NCBI RefSeq assembly: GCF_001693735.1
Contig: NZ_LWDV01000009.1
Location: 617,753 to 681,752, forward strand
DNA length: 64,000 bases
Direction: 5' to 3'
Source of the DNA: Orenia metallireducens
GTDB lineage: Bacteria > Bacillota > Halanaerobiia > Halobacteroidales > Halobacteroidaceae
Position numbers and translations under genes: made by a program. Shown here piece after piece: positions 9,080-18,751 of the stretch. Under the pieces are notes generated by a model, which was not told the origin of the DNA, did not search any database, and saw nothing but the letters and a program-made list of their open reading frames with translations. Position 1 is the stretch's first letter. Each line of letters begins with the position of its first letter.

Positions 9080-9343
9080 TTAAATTCTCCTTTAATTAAG
9101 GTTCTTATGATTAGTGTGGGGAGCTTTAAAGATTTTATTCTTTTTTGTTAGTAATAGTTTTATAGTTATAGTCATTCAACTTTAATTGTTGATTAGTGAT
9201 GAGTAATTAGTAAATATTATAAAAATAAAGATTACACTTTAAAGTTGTTTATCTATATACAAAGACTTATCAACTATAACTTTGGTTAGTAATCTATTTG
9301 CTAATACATAATCGATAGTTTTTTAAGATAAATAAACCTCTAG
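9080..9343. other. Gene-free spacer upstream of DMT gene
   Basis: AT-rich sequence with no supported ORF. Phrases such as GATTAGTGATGAGTAATTAG recur in other spacers here, suggesting degraded repeat DNA. Confidence 0.4.
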
Positions 9344-9381
9344 CAAAATACCCCTTGCTAATATTAGCAAGGGGTATTTTG
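9344..9381 (-). terminator. trpS terminator, perfect 38-bp palindrome
   Basis: Nineteen-base arms with no loop (core CCCCTTGC...GCAAGGGG), located eleven bases after the trpS stop. Confidence 0.8.
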
Positions 9382-9391
9382 ATTCTTAGAT

Positions 9392-10500
<1,109 letters not shown>

Positions 10501-10600
10501 CTAATACCACTCCTCAAATAATATTTAATATTCATATTACCATATATATCTTTAAATTTAAAGTAGATAAATAATTTTATTAATAATTATTTAATCTTTC

Positions 10601-11176
10601 CTACTGTGAAGCAACATATATAGTAAATTCTTCTCCATCTACTTGCAATATATCATCGATTTTTTGCTGACTATATGCTGCTATAACACTGCTACCAGCC
10701 CCTATTGATTCACTAACCAAATAAAGATTCTAACACATATGACCCGCTTCTAGTGCAATAAGTTTACGAGGGAAGACACTATAATGTTACTCTGACCGAT
10801 ATGGAATTGTAGTCCAGAGAAAAACAACAGCACCTTCTTTAACAAAATTTTGTTCTAAACAAGCATTACTGACCTTTTCTTTCAATTTTTCATCTTCATA
10901 TATCAACAATAACTTATGTTCAAGAGGCAAATACCTACATCAACCTGTTTTGATTCCTTTCACTTTATTTATACTTAGATATGTTTCAAAAGGGTGACAA
11001 GCATCTCCAGATAGTACCTTTCTTAATCTCTTATTATCTTTATCTATCCCTTGTCTTGCCCAGAGCAAATAAGACCACTCTTCCAGATTTAAATATTCAT
11101 CACTATATTTTCTTCTACTCCCTCTTTAAGCTACCGTATCCTTTAGAGACTTTTCACCAACTTCATATTTATTCAC
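10601..11176 (-). pseudogene. SagB-type nitroreductase-family dehydrogenase, broken by four stops
   Basis: One uninterrupted frame of 192 codons reads as a SagB-like flavin oxidoreductase: SRRKYSDEYLNLEEWSYLLW near the start, CHPFETYLSIN, YLPLEHKLLLIYE, then KLIALEAGH and SESIGAGSSVIAAY, ending with DGEEFTIYVA. Four internal stops interrupt it (TAA after DTVA, TGA after GIKTG, TAA after YRSE, TAG after GHMC). Since all three stop types occur, recoding is unlikely and this is a decayed gene. There is no frameshift, so decay looks recent. It adjoins a second pseudogene of the same strand. Confidence 0.8.
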
Positions 11177-11194
11177 TCCTTAATTAGCTTAGTG

Positions 11195-11270
11195 CATATC
11201 TCATTATAATGATTAGAAATAGTAAATGACCATTATCTACAGAAAAATTAGTCTCACAATAAGAGTGATT
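11195..11270 (-). pseudogene. C-terminal fragment of an alpha/beta hydrolase
   Basis: About 25 codons read CETNFSVDNGHLLFL, closely similar to CEAEFCANDGHLLFF at the C-terminus of the intact hydrolase at 15004-15891, and the DNA also matches visibly. It holds the catalytic His of a lost paralogue. Confidence 0.5.
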
Positions 11271-11302
11271 AGTTTGTCAACCTTAAAAAATCAATTAACT
11301 TT

Positions 11303-12139
11303 TCATTTATCTTCTCTCCCAATCCAGATTAAATACCCCCAAATATTTGTTATCAATAATTCTGACCTCTTTATATTTTCTTCTGCATATTCAGCATAGT
11401 CAAACGGAACAGACTTATCATATTTACTATGAATTATAAACGTTAGAGCTTCAATTTTATAAATTATTTCCCTATCAATCCTATGCTTTAAATCATTAAT
11501 AAACCCATTATCAGAAGAATACCTATGGTTCATCCTTTTGACCTCTTCTATATCTTCTTCGCTTATTATAGTTATAATCTCTTTTCTATTGATTGTTGAA
11601 AATGTTGAAAATTTAGATAAATATAATTTTACAAAAAACTTTAGAAATAAATTATCAAATACTCTAATCATAAACCAAGTTAGTCTCTGTAACTTAGGAT
11701 TAAAGATAATCTTTGCTACTGTATATACTACATCCTCTTTAGTAAGCTAGGGCTTAGTAACAGCTGACTCCAAAATAATTTTCTTCACTCTATCTTGATA
11801 CTTTGAAGCTAAATAAAGGACTGTTAATCCCCAGCAGAGATTCAGATGAAAAAGACTCTGCTTAAGATCAAACAAAACAACCATAGCATCTGCTGCTTCT
11901 TCAGGACTCTTACCTACAGAAAATGGCGTTCTTCCATAACCTGGTCAGGAAGGAGTTAATATAGAGCATACTGCTTCAATTAAATCTCTATATCTTAATT
12001 CTTCTTCACAATTAGAATGGTCACCATGTAGATTCAACATTACTGGTCTATCTCTCCTTGAAGTCTACTCTATAGTAGCATTTGATATATTGACCAGTCT
12101 CTTTTCAATCATTCTATCCCACTTTTTTCCTTTAACCAT
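11303..12139 (-). pseudogene. Alpha/beta hydrolase, broken by three stops
   Basis: A single 279-codon frame from an ATG at 12139 reads as an alpha/beta-hydrolase: PVMLNLHGDHSN (oxyanion region), PGYGRTPFSVGKSPEEAADA, the nucleophile strand now NLCWGLTVLYLAS, DRVKKIILESAVTKP, and the acid region LTFIIHSKYDKSVPFDYAEY. Internal stops are TAG (after SNATIE), TGA (before PGYGRT) and TAG (after AVTKP). The usual G-x-S-x-G elbow is gone (CWG) and the final catalytic His is not evident. The last 122 codons form an open stretch that could be mistaken for a gene. Confidence 0.75.
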
Positions 12140-12152
12140 TATGAAGTTTAAG

Positions 12153-12701
12153 TCACTCTATCCTTTGAATCCATTCATCTGTTGTAATTACTTGACTAAA
12201 CTTCATTGCTTGAGTTATCAATATAGCCTCATGCAACTCTTTAGCTCTTATCTCACCAACATAATTTGATATATCTAATGTTCCTGTAGCATCAGATAAG
12301 AACTCTACTGAATATCCAAGGTGAAATGCTTGCCTTGCAGTAGTATCACAACACATCTGAGTCATGTATCCACTAATAACCAGAGTATCTACTCCTTCAT
12401 CCTCCAATAATTCCTTCAATTCTGTACCGGTAAAACTACTAGGTAAGTTCTTTTCAATCACATGGCCATAATTTATTTTCAGAATCTCTTCATGCAACTC
12501 CCACTCTCTACTTCCTTTCACAAATGCAGTTGCATCACTATCTGAGGCAGTATGTTGAACCAAGATAACTGGAATATCTTGCTTTCTGGCAGCTTCAATT
12601 GCTCTAGTTATATTACTTAAGCTCTCTTGTGGGTAAGTAACCGGTAATTTACCAAAAAAGTACTCATTCTGCACATCAATCACTAATAACGCTCTCTTCA
12701 T
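12153..12701 (-). CDS. Isochorismatase-family cysteine hydrolase
   Basis: A 182-residue cytoplasmic hydrolase of the isochorismatase/nicotinamidase superfamily. The catalytic triad is visible: Asp9 (LLVIDVQNEYF), Lys about 93 (VIEKNLPSSFTGTEL) and the nucleophile Cys near 126 in SGYMTQMCCDTTAR. The cis-peptide neighbour GYMT is typical. Specificity is not predictable; close relatives are annotated as nicotinamidase-like or streptothricin-type hydrolases. ATG follows a GGAGAG site. A second, diverged member lies at 14020-14586. Confidence 0.88.
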   Translation of the reverse strand: MKRALLVIDVQNEYFFGKLPVTYPQESLSNITRAIEAARKQDIPVILVQHTASDSDATAFVKGSREWELHEEILKINYGHVIEKNLPSSFTGTELKELLEDEGVDTLVISGYMTQMCCDTTARQAFHLGYSVEFLSDATGTLDISNYVGEIRAKELHEAILITQAMKFSQVITTDEWIQRIE

Positions 12702-12784
12702 TGGACATCTCTCCTCTTTAATATATTTATGTTAATCTTATAAATACTAAGATCTACAGTATTAATCCTATAAAAACAGTTCAC

Positions 12785-13645
12785 TTAATCCTTCCAAGGC
12801 TTTACAATATCTAGGTTATATCTCTTAGCTAAATATCTAATAACTAATATACTCAATAATAATAGATTAACTGAAACTACATTCCTATAAACAATAGTAG
12901 CATCTAACCCAAAATCAGATCGTATATGCACCATATTTAATATTGTATTGGTCAATACATGGGCAATCCAGGAGGTCCATAAACTGTTCGTTCTATAGTA
13001 CATATAGCCCCATACAATACCGGTTAAGGTAGTACCTAAGAGTAATAAACTAACAGAAGTCATAAATCCAGCTCCAATATCTACTCCTTCTAATAGGATC
13101 TCCTTCAATGGCCATACAAGATGCCATAAACCAAATAATACTCCTTGAATAATGATAGACTTAAAGGCTGTATATCTTGTTAATAATTTAGGAACCAATA
13201 GTCCCCTAAAGAGCCCCTCTTCCATGAAAGAGTTAACTATATTCCCCAAAAATAACCACAAACCAAAGATAGCTCCACCAGTAACCCCTTGCTTGGAATC
13301 GATAGCCCCAATAATAATCTCAACATCTTGAGATACTGCTCTTGCAACCAGATACTCTACAAGATACGATGCAGTATAGATCAGTAATGTAATCAGAGTA
13401 CCGATTATGAGATTTAATAATATACTCTTTGAATGTAATCCAATATCTTTTAATCTCTTTCCTGTATATAATATATACATAATAACCAATAGAAAGCCAA
13501 TCGACTTCGATATTATTATCTCTCCCCATAACTCATCAATCTTTAAGATGAATATATCATTAATTCTAAAGATCAGTGCAACCAATACAACTAGTAAACC
13601 TCCAGTAATAGGCCCATTCTTCGATAGATATTTAATTGAATTCAT
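12785..13645 (-). CDS. CPBP-family intramembrane metalloprotease
   Basis: A 286-residue, roughly eight-helix membrane protein of the CPBP (Abi/CAAX-processing) family. All three motifs are present: EExxxR as MEEGLFRG (about 140-147), FxxxH as FGLWHLVW (about 170) and HxxxN as WIAHVLTNT (about 228). These residues make the intramembrane metal site. Firmicute members handle peptide modification, bacteriocin immunity or signalling; nothing nearby decides. A strong GGGGGA ribosome site precedes ATG. Confidence 0.88.
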   Translation of the reverse strand: MNSIKYLSKNGPITGGLLVVLVALIFRINDIFILKIDELWGEIIISKSIGFLLVIMYILYTGKRLKDIGLHSKSILLNLIIGTLITLLIYTASYLVEYLVARAVSQDVEIIIGAIDSKQGVTGGAIFGLWLFLGNIVNSFMEEGLFRGLLVPKLLTRYTAFKSIIIQGVLFGLWHLVWPLKEILLEGVDIGAGFMTSVSLLLLGTTLTGIVWGYMYYRTNSLWTSWIAHVLTNTILNMVHIRSDFGLDATIVYRNVVSVNLLLLSILVIRYLAKRYNLDIVKPWKD

Positions 13646-13701
13646 CTTTATTCCCCCTAAGAGTTTAACCCTTATTTAATATATGGATCTCTTTAAACCT
13701 C

Positions 13702-13879
13702 CTAAAACTGATTAATACTATCTTCTAAAGAACGATAGACTAATTCTTTATAATCTAACTTCAGCCTCTCTTTTCTACTCTCACTATTGATAGTATATTC
13801 AAAGATAAAGTACTGCTAAAATAATAATAATTGTCACTCCAACCTTTAATGAAATTGTATTTTTTAATGATTTGTTCAA
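13702..13879 (-). pseudogene. Small membrane-anchored protein with a frameshift
   Basis: From a TTG at 13879 preceded by GAGGTGAT, a lysine-rich start and a hydrophobic helix (VGVTIIIILAVLYL) run into TGA; in the next frame reading resumes at once as FEYTINSESRKERLKLDYK and continues to the stop at 13702. The two halves look like one protein with an N-terminal anchor and a charged segment. Family unknown. Confidence 0.35.
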
Positions 13880-13986
13880 TTCTATCACCTCTATCATTAG
13901 ATTATCTCCTTTTTTCGTATCTTATTAAATAACTAATTTAAACTAAAATACTATTTTAAAAGATATCTTATAAATTTATAAATTAG

Positions 13987-14012
13987 AAGGACGAACCTGA
14001 ATGTTCGTCCTT
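13987..14012 (-). terminator. Terminator downstream of isochorismatase-family gene
   Basis: AAGGACGAAC and GTTCGTCCTT arms around a six-base loop; a T-rich but imperfect tail follows on the minus strand. Confidence 0.6.
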
Positions 14013-14019
14013 AGATAGA

Positions 14020-14586
14020 TTATTTATTATTTATCTTCTGCACTATATCTGCCATCGTAACAACAGTAGCAAACTCCTTATGCAAATTAGCTAATGAGAT
14101 TTCATGAACCTCATCTGCTGAAAATTCCTGACCATCATAATTTTTCCTATTAAATGTAGCGGTACCATCTGCTACTAAAAAAGTATTAAAGCCTAAATTA
14201 CCTGCCATTCTTGTTGTAGTAGAGACACAATGATTAGTCGTTAGGCCACAGATCACTAACTTATCAAATTGATTCTCTCTTAAATAACTTTCAAGCTCTG
14301 TTCCTATAAAAGCACTATTTACCCTCTTTTGTATAACCTTTTCTCCTGCTAAAGGCTTAACTTCATCCTTAAACTCACAACCTGGCTGTCCTGGTCTTAA
14401 TGGAGAAGTCTCACTTTGTGATAGATGCTGTACATGAATAACAGGATAATCTCTTTCCCTCCACATATCTAATAAACTACTTATCTTTTCTTCTGCATCT
14501 AAATTATTTCTTGTCCCCCACTTTAAATCTTCAAATGCCTTCTGTACATCAATAATTAATAATACTGGATTTTTACCTAAATTCAT
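14020..14586 (-). CDS. Isochorismatase-family cysteine hydrolase
   Basis: A 188-residue member of the isochorismatase superfamily. Asp14 (LLIIDVQKAFED), Lys about 107 (IQKRVNSAFIGTEL) and Cys about 139 (CGLTTNHCVSTTTR) form the expected triad; GLTTNHCVSTT is the classic signature around the nucleophile. It is about as long as stand-alone hydrolases such as YcaC/EntB-domain proteins. GGGAG precedes ATG. It shares the neighbourhood with a second member (12153-12701), but the two are clearly diverged. Confidence 0.9.
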   Translation of the reverse strand: MNLGKNPVLLIIDVQKAFEDLKWGTRNNLDAEEKISSLLDMWRERDYPVIHVQHLSQSETSPLRPGQPGCEFKDEVKPLAGEKVIQKRVNSAFIGTELESYLRENQFDKLVICGLTTNHCVSTTTRMAGNLGFNTFLVADGTATFNRKNYDGQEFSADEVHEISLANLHKEFATVVTMADIVQKINNK

Positions 14587-14599
14587 ATTTTCTCACTCC

Positions 14600-14948
14600 C
14601 TAAATTAATTTTTTATATAAAACTTCCGAAATTTTATGAATAGATAATATAACTGGAACTAATATGACAATTTCAAATATACTACTAACTAGAATAGAAT
14701 TTAACGTAATCAAATTATTTTCTACCAACCTAAAAAATAAATATGAACTCAAAAAAACAGCCAAAGCAAACTAGGGAGTAGAAATATTTGTCAACTTATT
14801 AACTTTTCTTTCTAAAAGACTTGGAATCTTGTTTTGAATAAAATCAAGATTCTTCTCTAACCAAGGAACTAATAAGATAACTTCCTCTGGTAATAGCCAT
14901 ATTAACGTATTAAGGCTAATCTCATCAAATATAAATATCTCAATTTCT
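14600..14948 (-). pseudogene. Small membrane protein gene with an amber stop
   Basis: A frame of about 115 codons encodes an N-terminal acidic/hydrophobic part (WLLPEEVILLVPWLEKNL), an amber codon at 14771-14773 at a place where Trp or Gln would fit, then two hydrophobic helices and a lysine tail. AAGGAG sits at its start but no standard start codon is in frame. Family not recognised. Confidence 0.4.
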
Positions 14949-15003
14949 CCTTAAATATTATTTACTATCTAAAATATAAATTATTTATCTTTGAATTCTA
15001 AAA

Positions 15004-15891
15004 TTATTTAGTTAATTTAGAGATTATCTCTTCATAATGATTAAAAAATAATAAATGGCCATCGTTTGCACAAAACTCAGCTTCACAATTAGGAAGATGT
15101 TCTTCTAAGTATTTTCCCATGGATATTGGAACATTTTTATCTTTAACTCCTTGCCATAAATATATCTTAGTCTTAATTTCTTCTAGTTTAAACCCCCACG
15201 GTCTTACAACTGACTTTAAGTCTGAAACATGTCCATTCACGCTCTTACGATAATATTCATTCATATCTTCTAAATATATCTTTCTAACTTCTGATCTTCT
15301 CACTATTTCTTGATCAGGCTTAGCATAAGAATCCATAGATTTATCTAACACCTTTTCTGCATCCTTTTTTATTCCCTTCTCAAAGGTCTGTCTAATTAAA
15401 AAAGGAAGAAAAAAAGGAACATGTTTAGCAACCCAAAAACCAATTCTATTAAATAACGACATCCCCTCAGATAAATCCGGTGCAATATATTGATTAAGAT
15501 AACTGCTAATTAAAGCCCCAGAAATTATTCTATCAGACATCTTATAAGCACAAGCCAATACATATGGGCCACCTCCAGATACACCTGCCATAGAAAATTT
15601 ATCAATCTTCAAATAATCAGTTAATTGAGCTATATCATCAGCCCAGTCTAATAAAGTTCTATTAGGCTTAGAATCAGAAAGACCATATCCCGGTCGGTCA
15701 ACATTGATTATACGGATTCCTAATGAATCTGCAATTGCATCATAGTTAGGATGTCGAAATAACCTAGCTCCAGGTGTTCCATGAAAAAAGAAAACTGGTT
15801 TTCCTTCCCTGTCCCCAAATTCAATAAATCCTAAAGAACGTCCATCTTTTAATTCAATCGTTTTACTTTCAATAGCTTTTAAATCAGACAT
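15004..15891 (-). CDS. Alpha/beta-fold hydrolase
   Basis: A 295-residue alpha/beta hydrolase. HGTPG (about 40) forms the oxyanion hole, GVSGGG holds the nucleophile Ser near 105, an Asp lies in WQGVKDKNVP and the His in NDGHLLFFNHYE close to the C-terminus. I start it at the ATG at 15891 because AGGAGTTGAT stands directly before it; a longer frame to 15930 would overlap the upstream TetR gene. It follows that regulator by 14 bases and is very likely its target. Substrate unknown. Confidence 0.9.
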   Translation of the reverse strand: MSDLKAIESKTIELKDGRSLGFIEFGDREGKPVFFFHGTPGARLFRHPNYDAIADSLGIRIINVDRPGYGLSDSKPNRTLLDWADDIAQLTDYLKIDKFSMAGVSGGGPYVLACAYKMSDRIISGALISSYLNQYIAPDLSEGMSLFNRIGFWVAKHVPFFLPFLIRQTFEKGIKKDAEKVLDKSMDSYAKPDQEIVRRSEVRKIYLEDMNEYYRKSVNGHVSDLKSVVRPWGFKLEEIKTKIYLWQGVKDKNVPISMGKYLEEHLPNCEAEFCANDGHLLFFNHYEEIISKLTK

Positions 15892-15905
15892 AATATCAAC
15901 TCCTA

Positions 15906-16676
15906 TTATTTGGGTGAAATTCCATTCCATAATATTTTACTTAGTTGTGAAGCTGAAGATATAGATTTTGTTTGATCTGAATATACAATCCAATGCATAA
16001 TTAAACCATCTAATAGAGCAGGAATAACTGTAGCTATCATACCAGGATATATATCACCTGATATATATCCTGATTCTTGCAATTGATAAAATATTTCAGT
16101 TAGTTCTTGTTTAAAGTGTCGATATGATTGAGTAAGTTGTGTTTTAATTTCTGGATTCTTACTATGAGCAAAAAATTCTAATAATAGTTTAGACCATTCT
16201 GAGTTAGTTTCTATAAAATCAAGTTGTTTTTGGATAACGTCATTAAGCTGCTTTTCTTGATTAGCAGAACTTAAAGCTGTTTTAATTTCTTCTAGAACAA
16301 AAGAAACTTGATCTTCAATATGATGATTAAAAATAGAGATAAATAAATCTTCTTTACTATTAAAATGAGAATAGATTGCTCCTTTAGTCATTCCTGCTTT
16401 ATCTGCTATATTATCTAAAGTTGCTTGATTATAACCTAACTGAGCAAAGGTCTGATAAGCAGAATTTATAATTTGTGTTTTGATATCTAAATCTTCTTTA
16501 TTGTCTATAATTTTTTCTTTGCTCAAAATTTCAATTAGTTCTTCTTTACTATTAAAATAGCGATAGACTGACTGGCGACTTACTTTAGCTTCTTTAGCAA
16601 TTTTGGTAATAGATAATTGATGTTTGGGTTCTTTTTTTAATAATCGTTTTGCAGCATTCAAAATTAGTTTGCGCAA
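15906..16676 (-). CDS. TetR-family regulator with two tandem DNA-binding domains
   Basis: A 256-residue protein with two complete TetR helix-turn-helix units: residues about 23-42 (ITKIAKEAKVSRQSVYRYF) and about 86-105 (LDNIADKAGMTKGAIYSHF), each followed by the NSKEEL/NSKEDL motif. A single C-terminal ligand domain follows. Normal TetR proteins have one HTH in about 190-210 residues. Start is TTG at 16676 after AAGGAGG. The promoter region upstream carries a nested inverted repeat with four half-sites, matching four HTH units per dimer. It heads an operon with an alpha/beta hydrolase. Confidence 0.88.
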   Translation of the reverse strand: MRKLILNAAKRLLKKEPKHQLSITKIAKEAKVSRQSVYRYFNSKEELIEILSKEKIIDNKEDLDIKTQIINSAYQTFAQLGYNQATLDNIADKAGMTKGAIYSHFNSKEDLFISIFNHHIEDQVSFVLEEIKTALSSANQEKQLNDVIQKQLDFIETNSEWSKLLLEFFAHSKNPEIKTQLTQSYRHFKQELTEIFYQLQESGYISGDIYPGMIATVIPALLDGLIMHWIVYSDQTKSISSASQLSKILWNGISPK

Positions 16677-16701
16677 TAGAAGACCTCCTTATATAGATCA
16701 T

Positions 16702-16737
16702 TGTTACAAATGATACTTACTGGTATCTAGTGTAACA
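16702..16737. promoter_or_regulatory. Nested inverted-repeat operator with four half-sites
   Basis: TGTTAC, 4 bases, GATAC, 6 bases, GTATC, 4 bases, GTAACA: outer and inner arms are each perfect inverted repeats on one centre. The -10 box of the tetR promoter lies inside the right half. Binding by the tandem-HTH regulator is inference. Confidence 0.65.
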
Positions 16738-16757
16738 GAGGGTAGTCTTATTGTCAA
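16729..16757 (-). promoter_or_regulatory. Sigma-A promoter of the tandem-HTH tetR operon
   Basis: Minus strand TTGACA (16752-16757), 17 bases, TACACT (16729-16734). The -10 overlaps the operator, as expected for autorepression. Confidence 0.65.
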
Positions 16758-17075
16758 GATTTATTTTCAATGGTCATATTTTTAATTAATTGAGCTATTT
16801 TTTTAATCCCCATTTTAAACCTTGTAAAGAAGCATAAGAAAATGATGTTCTTATATTTCTTTTTAATCATTTCAATAGGTATAATTCCCTCCTTATCTAT
16901 TGATAATCCTTTTAAATTAATTCCTGCTGATTGAAAGACATAAATAAACTTTAAATATGATGGTTTTTCTATAAATACTGTTGATCCAGGATGTAAAATT
17001 CCAACAGAAATTAATTGAAGTACTTGAATAGACTCTGACACAATTAATATCGAATCTGGTGCAGCCTCTATATTA
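16754..17075 (-). pseudogene. Fragment of a MocR-like/PLP aminotransferase
   Basis: About 105 codons match the middle of class I/II aminotransferases: PDSILIVSESIQVLQLIS corresponds to the 'ILITNGSQQGLDLI' part, followed by GSTVFIEKPSYLKF and GINLKGLSIDKEGI. The N-terminal part, the PLP lysine region and the C-terminus are missing, and the tail is unrelated. No start with a good ribosome site is seen. A decayed gene fragment whose end touches the tetR promoter. Confidence 0.6.
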
Positions 17076-17152
17076 AATTTTTTTAATATTGACTAATTAT
17101 TCTCCTTAGAGGTTGTTAAATAACTTTTAAAATTTATCTTGATTAATAATCT

Positions 17153-17794
17153 CTAATATCCTAACTCTTCATTTATTATAATAACCTTAATTCTATTTTT
17201 CTTTAACTGCCGTTTTATTATTGTATAATTATTGCATATCCTATCCTCTGATTGACAATCTACACAATAACCAATTTTTGTACAGGGAGTATTCTTATTG
17301 AGTCGTTTAGCATCTATCGGTCCTGCTATATTCTTAACTCGATTTTTAGCCTCCTCTAAATCTTTAACTATCTTATTCTTACCTGCTACCACTATTACTT
17401 TCTTAGGACCAAAGATCATTGCAGCTACTCTATTTCCATAACCATCTACATTATACAACTCTCCATCTTCTGTAATTGCATTTGTACTACATAAAAAAGC
17501 ATCAGCACTAAATCATCTTGCATATAAATCATCTTTCTCTTCTCTTGTTAAATCTTCTTGATATTTATCTAGAAAATCATAATTACCAGCCCTTAATAGA
17601 TCAATAATTCCCGTCTCAAATAATGTCACAGAATCTCCAACTCCAACAATAGACTTGTCGGGAATTAATTTTTTTATCTTATCTATCAATTCCTCCCTAG
17701 TATTTACATAAAAGCCTTCCATATTATTCTGTTCTAATCTTTTTAAAAGCCTATCAACTCTTAAAGATTGATGCCATTCTAAATTTCTATCCAT
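17153..17794 (-). pseudogene. LUD-domain (LutC/DUF162-like) protein split by one TGA
   Basis: A 214-codon frame begins at an ATG with GAGAGGTGG upstream and reads through one TGA at 17513-17515 (codon 94). Before it: VGVGDSVTLFETGIIDLL; after it: ADAFLCSTNAITEDGELYNV, DGYGNRVAAMIFGPKKVIVV and a four-cysteine tail (TPCTKIGYCVDC...C). This is the full length of the clostridial LUD family, associated with lactate oxidation. Only one lesion is present, so a very recent mutation or a sequencing error are both possible; selenocysteine is not expected at this position in the family. Confidence 0.75.
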
Positions 17795-17855
17795 GTATTA
17801 TCCACCTCTCATTAATTAATATCTGAAGGAATAGTAAAATTGATACAATAGAAAG

Positions 17856-17950
17856 ATATTGCGATATTTTAGGTGTTAAGAATTAGGTGCTAGGTTGTAG
17901 TAAACCCTAACACCCAACACCTAGTACCTATAAAATATCACTCTATACCC
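17856..17950. repeat. Foldback intergenic repeat (copy 1, short)
   Basis: Begins ATATTGCGATATTTTAGG and ends CCTATAAAATATCACTCTAT; inside, AGGTGCTAGG and CCAACACCTAG pair. The ends resemble the ends of the larger elements at 20.5, 24.2, 46.0 and 59.4 kb. Confidence 0.5.
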
Positions 17951-18092
17951 ATTAAATGATACTATTTATATAAGATTCAACTAGCACAATAGATAATAAG
18001 CATATCCAATATCAATACTGGTATATGCTTTTCTTTAACCCTTTTACTACATTATTGTTAGTTTTTATACCATAAATAGTTGAATAAACTTT

Positions 18093-18737
18093 TCATTTCT
18101 TTTTTATACTCCTTTTGATAAAGTCAAAATTGGCTGTAACTATTTCTTTTACGTTCTTATTATGATATCCTTCTATATACCTTTTTTTCTTAGCTATTAA
18201 AGTATTAATACCCACTATATTAGCCCAAAGAGCTATCGCTGTATCAATAACATCTATATCACTTCTAATACTTCCATCTTTTATCCCTTCTTTAACCACT
18301 TGCAACAAAAGTTTAAATATTTTTTCACCTTCTTCATAACATTGAATTGTAACCCTATCTTTAGCCTCTAAATCCTCTTTTTGTGTCTCATAATTCACCA
18401 CTGCCTCAAAGTAATTTGGATACCTTTGATATAATTCAATAAATGATCTTCCCATTGTTTCAACCTTTTCCAAACCTGTTGCAGAAACAATTTCTTTAAA
18501 ACCCTTATTGGTTAATTCAATTAGTTTTTTAAATCCTCGTAAGACTATTGCTAAATATAACTGTTTTTTGCTATCAAAATAAACATAAATAGTCCGTTTA
18601 CTAAAATCAGCTTCCTTAGCCACTTCAGTCATTGTTGTATTCTCATATCCTTTAGAAAAAAATAATCTTTCAGCAGCATCAATAATTTCATTTTCTGTAA
18701 GCTCTTTATTTTTCTCTCTTTTTGACTTTACAGCCAT
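18093..18737 (-). CDS. TetR-family transcriptional regulator
   Basis: A 214-residue TetR protein with HTH at about 35-56 (TEVAKEADFSKRTIYVYF) and an all-alpha effector domain. I start at the ATG at 18737, placed correctly after AAGGAG, rather than the TTG one codon earlier. It lies 14 bases downstream of an exported-protein gene on the same strand; a 29-base inverted repeat on the operon promoter is its likely operator. Ligand unknown. Confidence 0.88.
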   Translation of the reverse strand: MAVKSKREKNKELTENEIIDAAERLFFSKGYENTTMTEVAKEADFSKRTIYVYFDSKKQLYLAIVLRGFKKLIELTNKGFKEIVSATGLEKVETMGRSFIELYQRYPNYFEAVVNYETQKEDLEAKDRVTIQCYEEGEKIFKLLLQVVKEGIKDGSIRSDIDVIDTAIALWANIVGINTLIAKKKRYIEGYHNKNVKEIVTANFDFIKRSIKKK

Positions 18738-18751
18738 CAAACCACTCCTTA

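Noticed and set aside
10601-11176. Stop codons in the nitroreductase as recoding
   Set aside because: All three stop codon types occur inside one gene, which recoding cannot explain.
10981-11187. Plus-strand 68-codon frame
   Set aside because: It lies opposite the SagB-type pseudogene, whose protein similarity on the minus strand is clear.
11303-11671. 122-codon ORF as an intact hypothetical gene
   Set aside because: It continues in frame upstream through three stops into an alpha/beta hydrolase, so it is the 3' part of a pseudogene.
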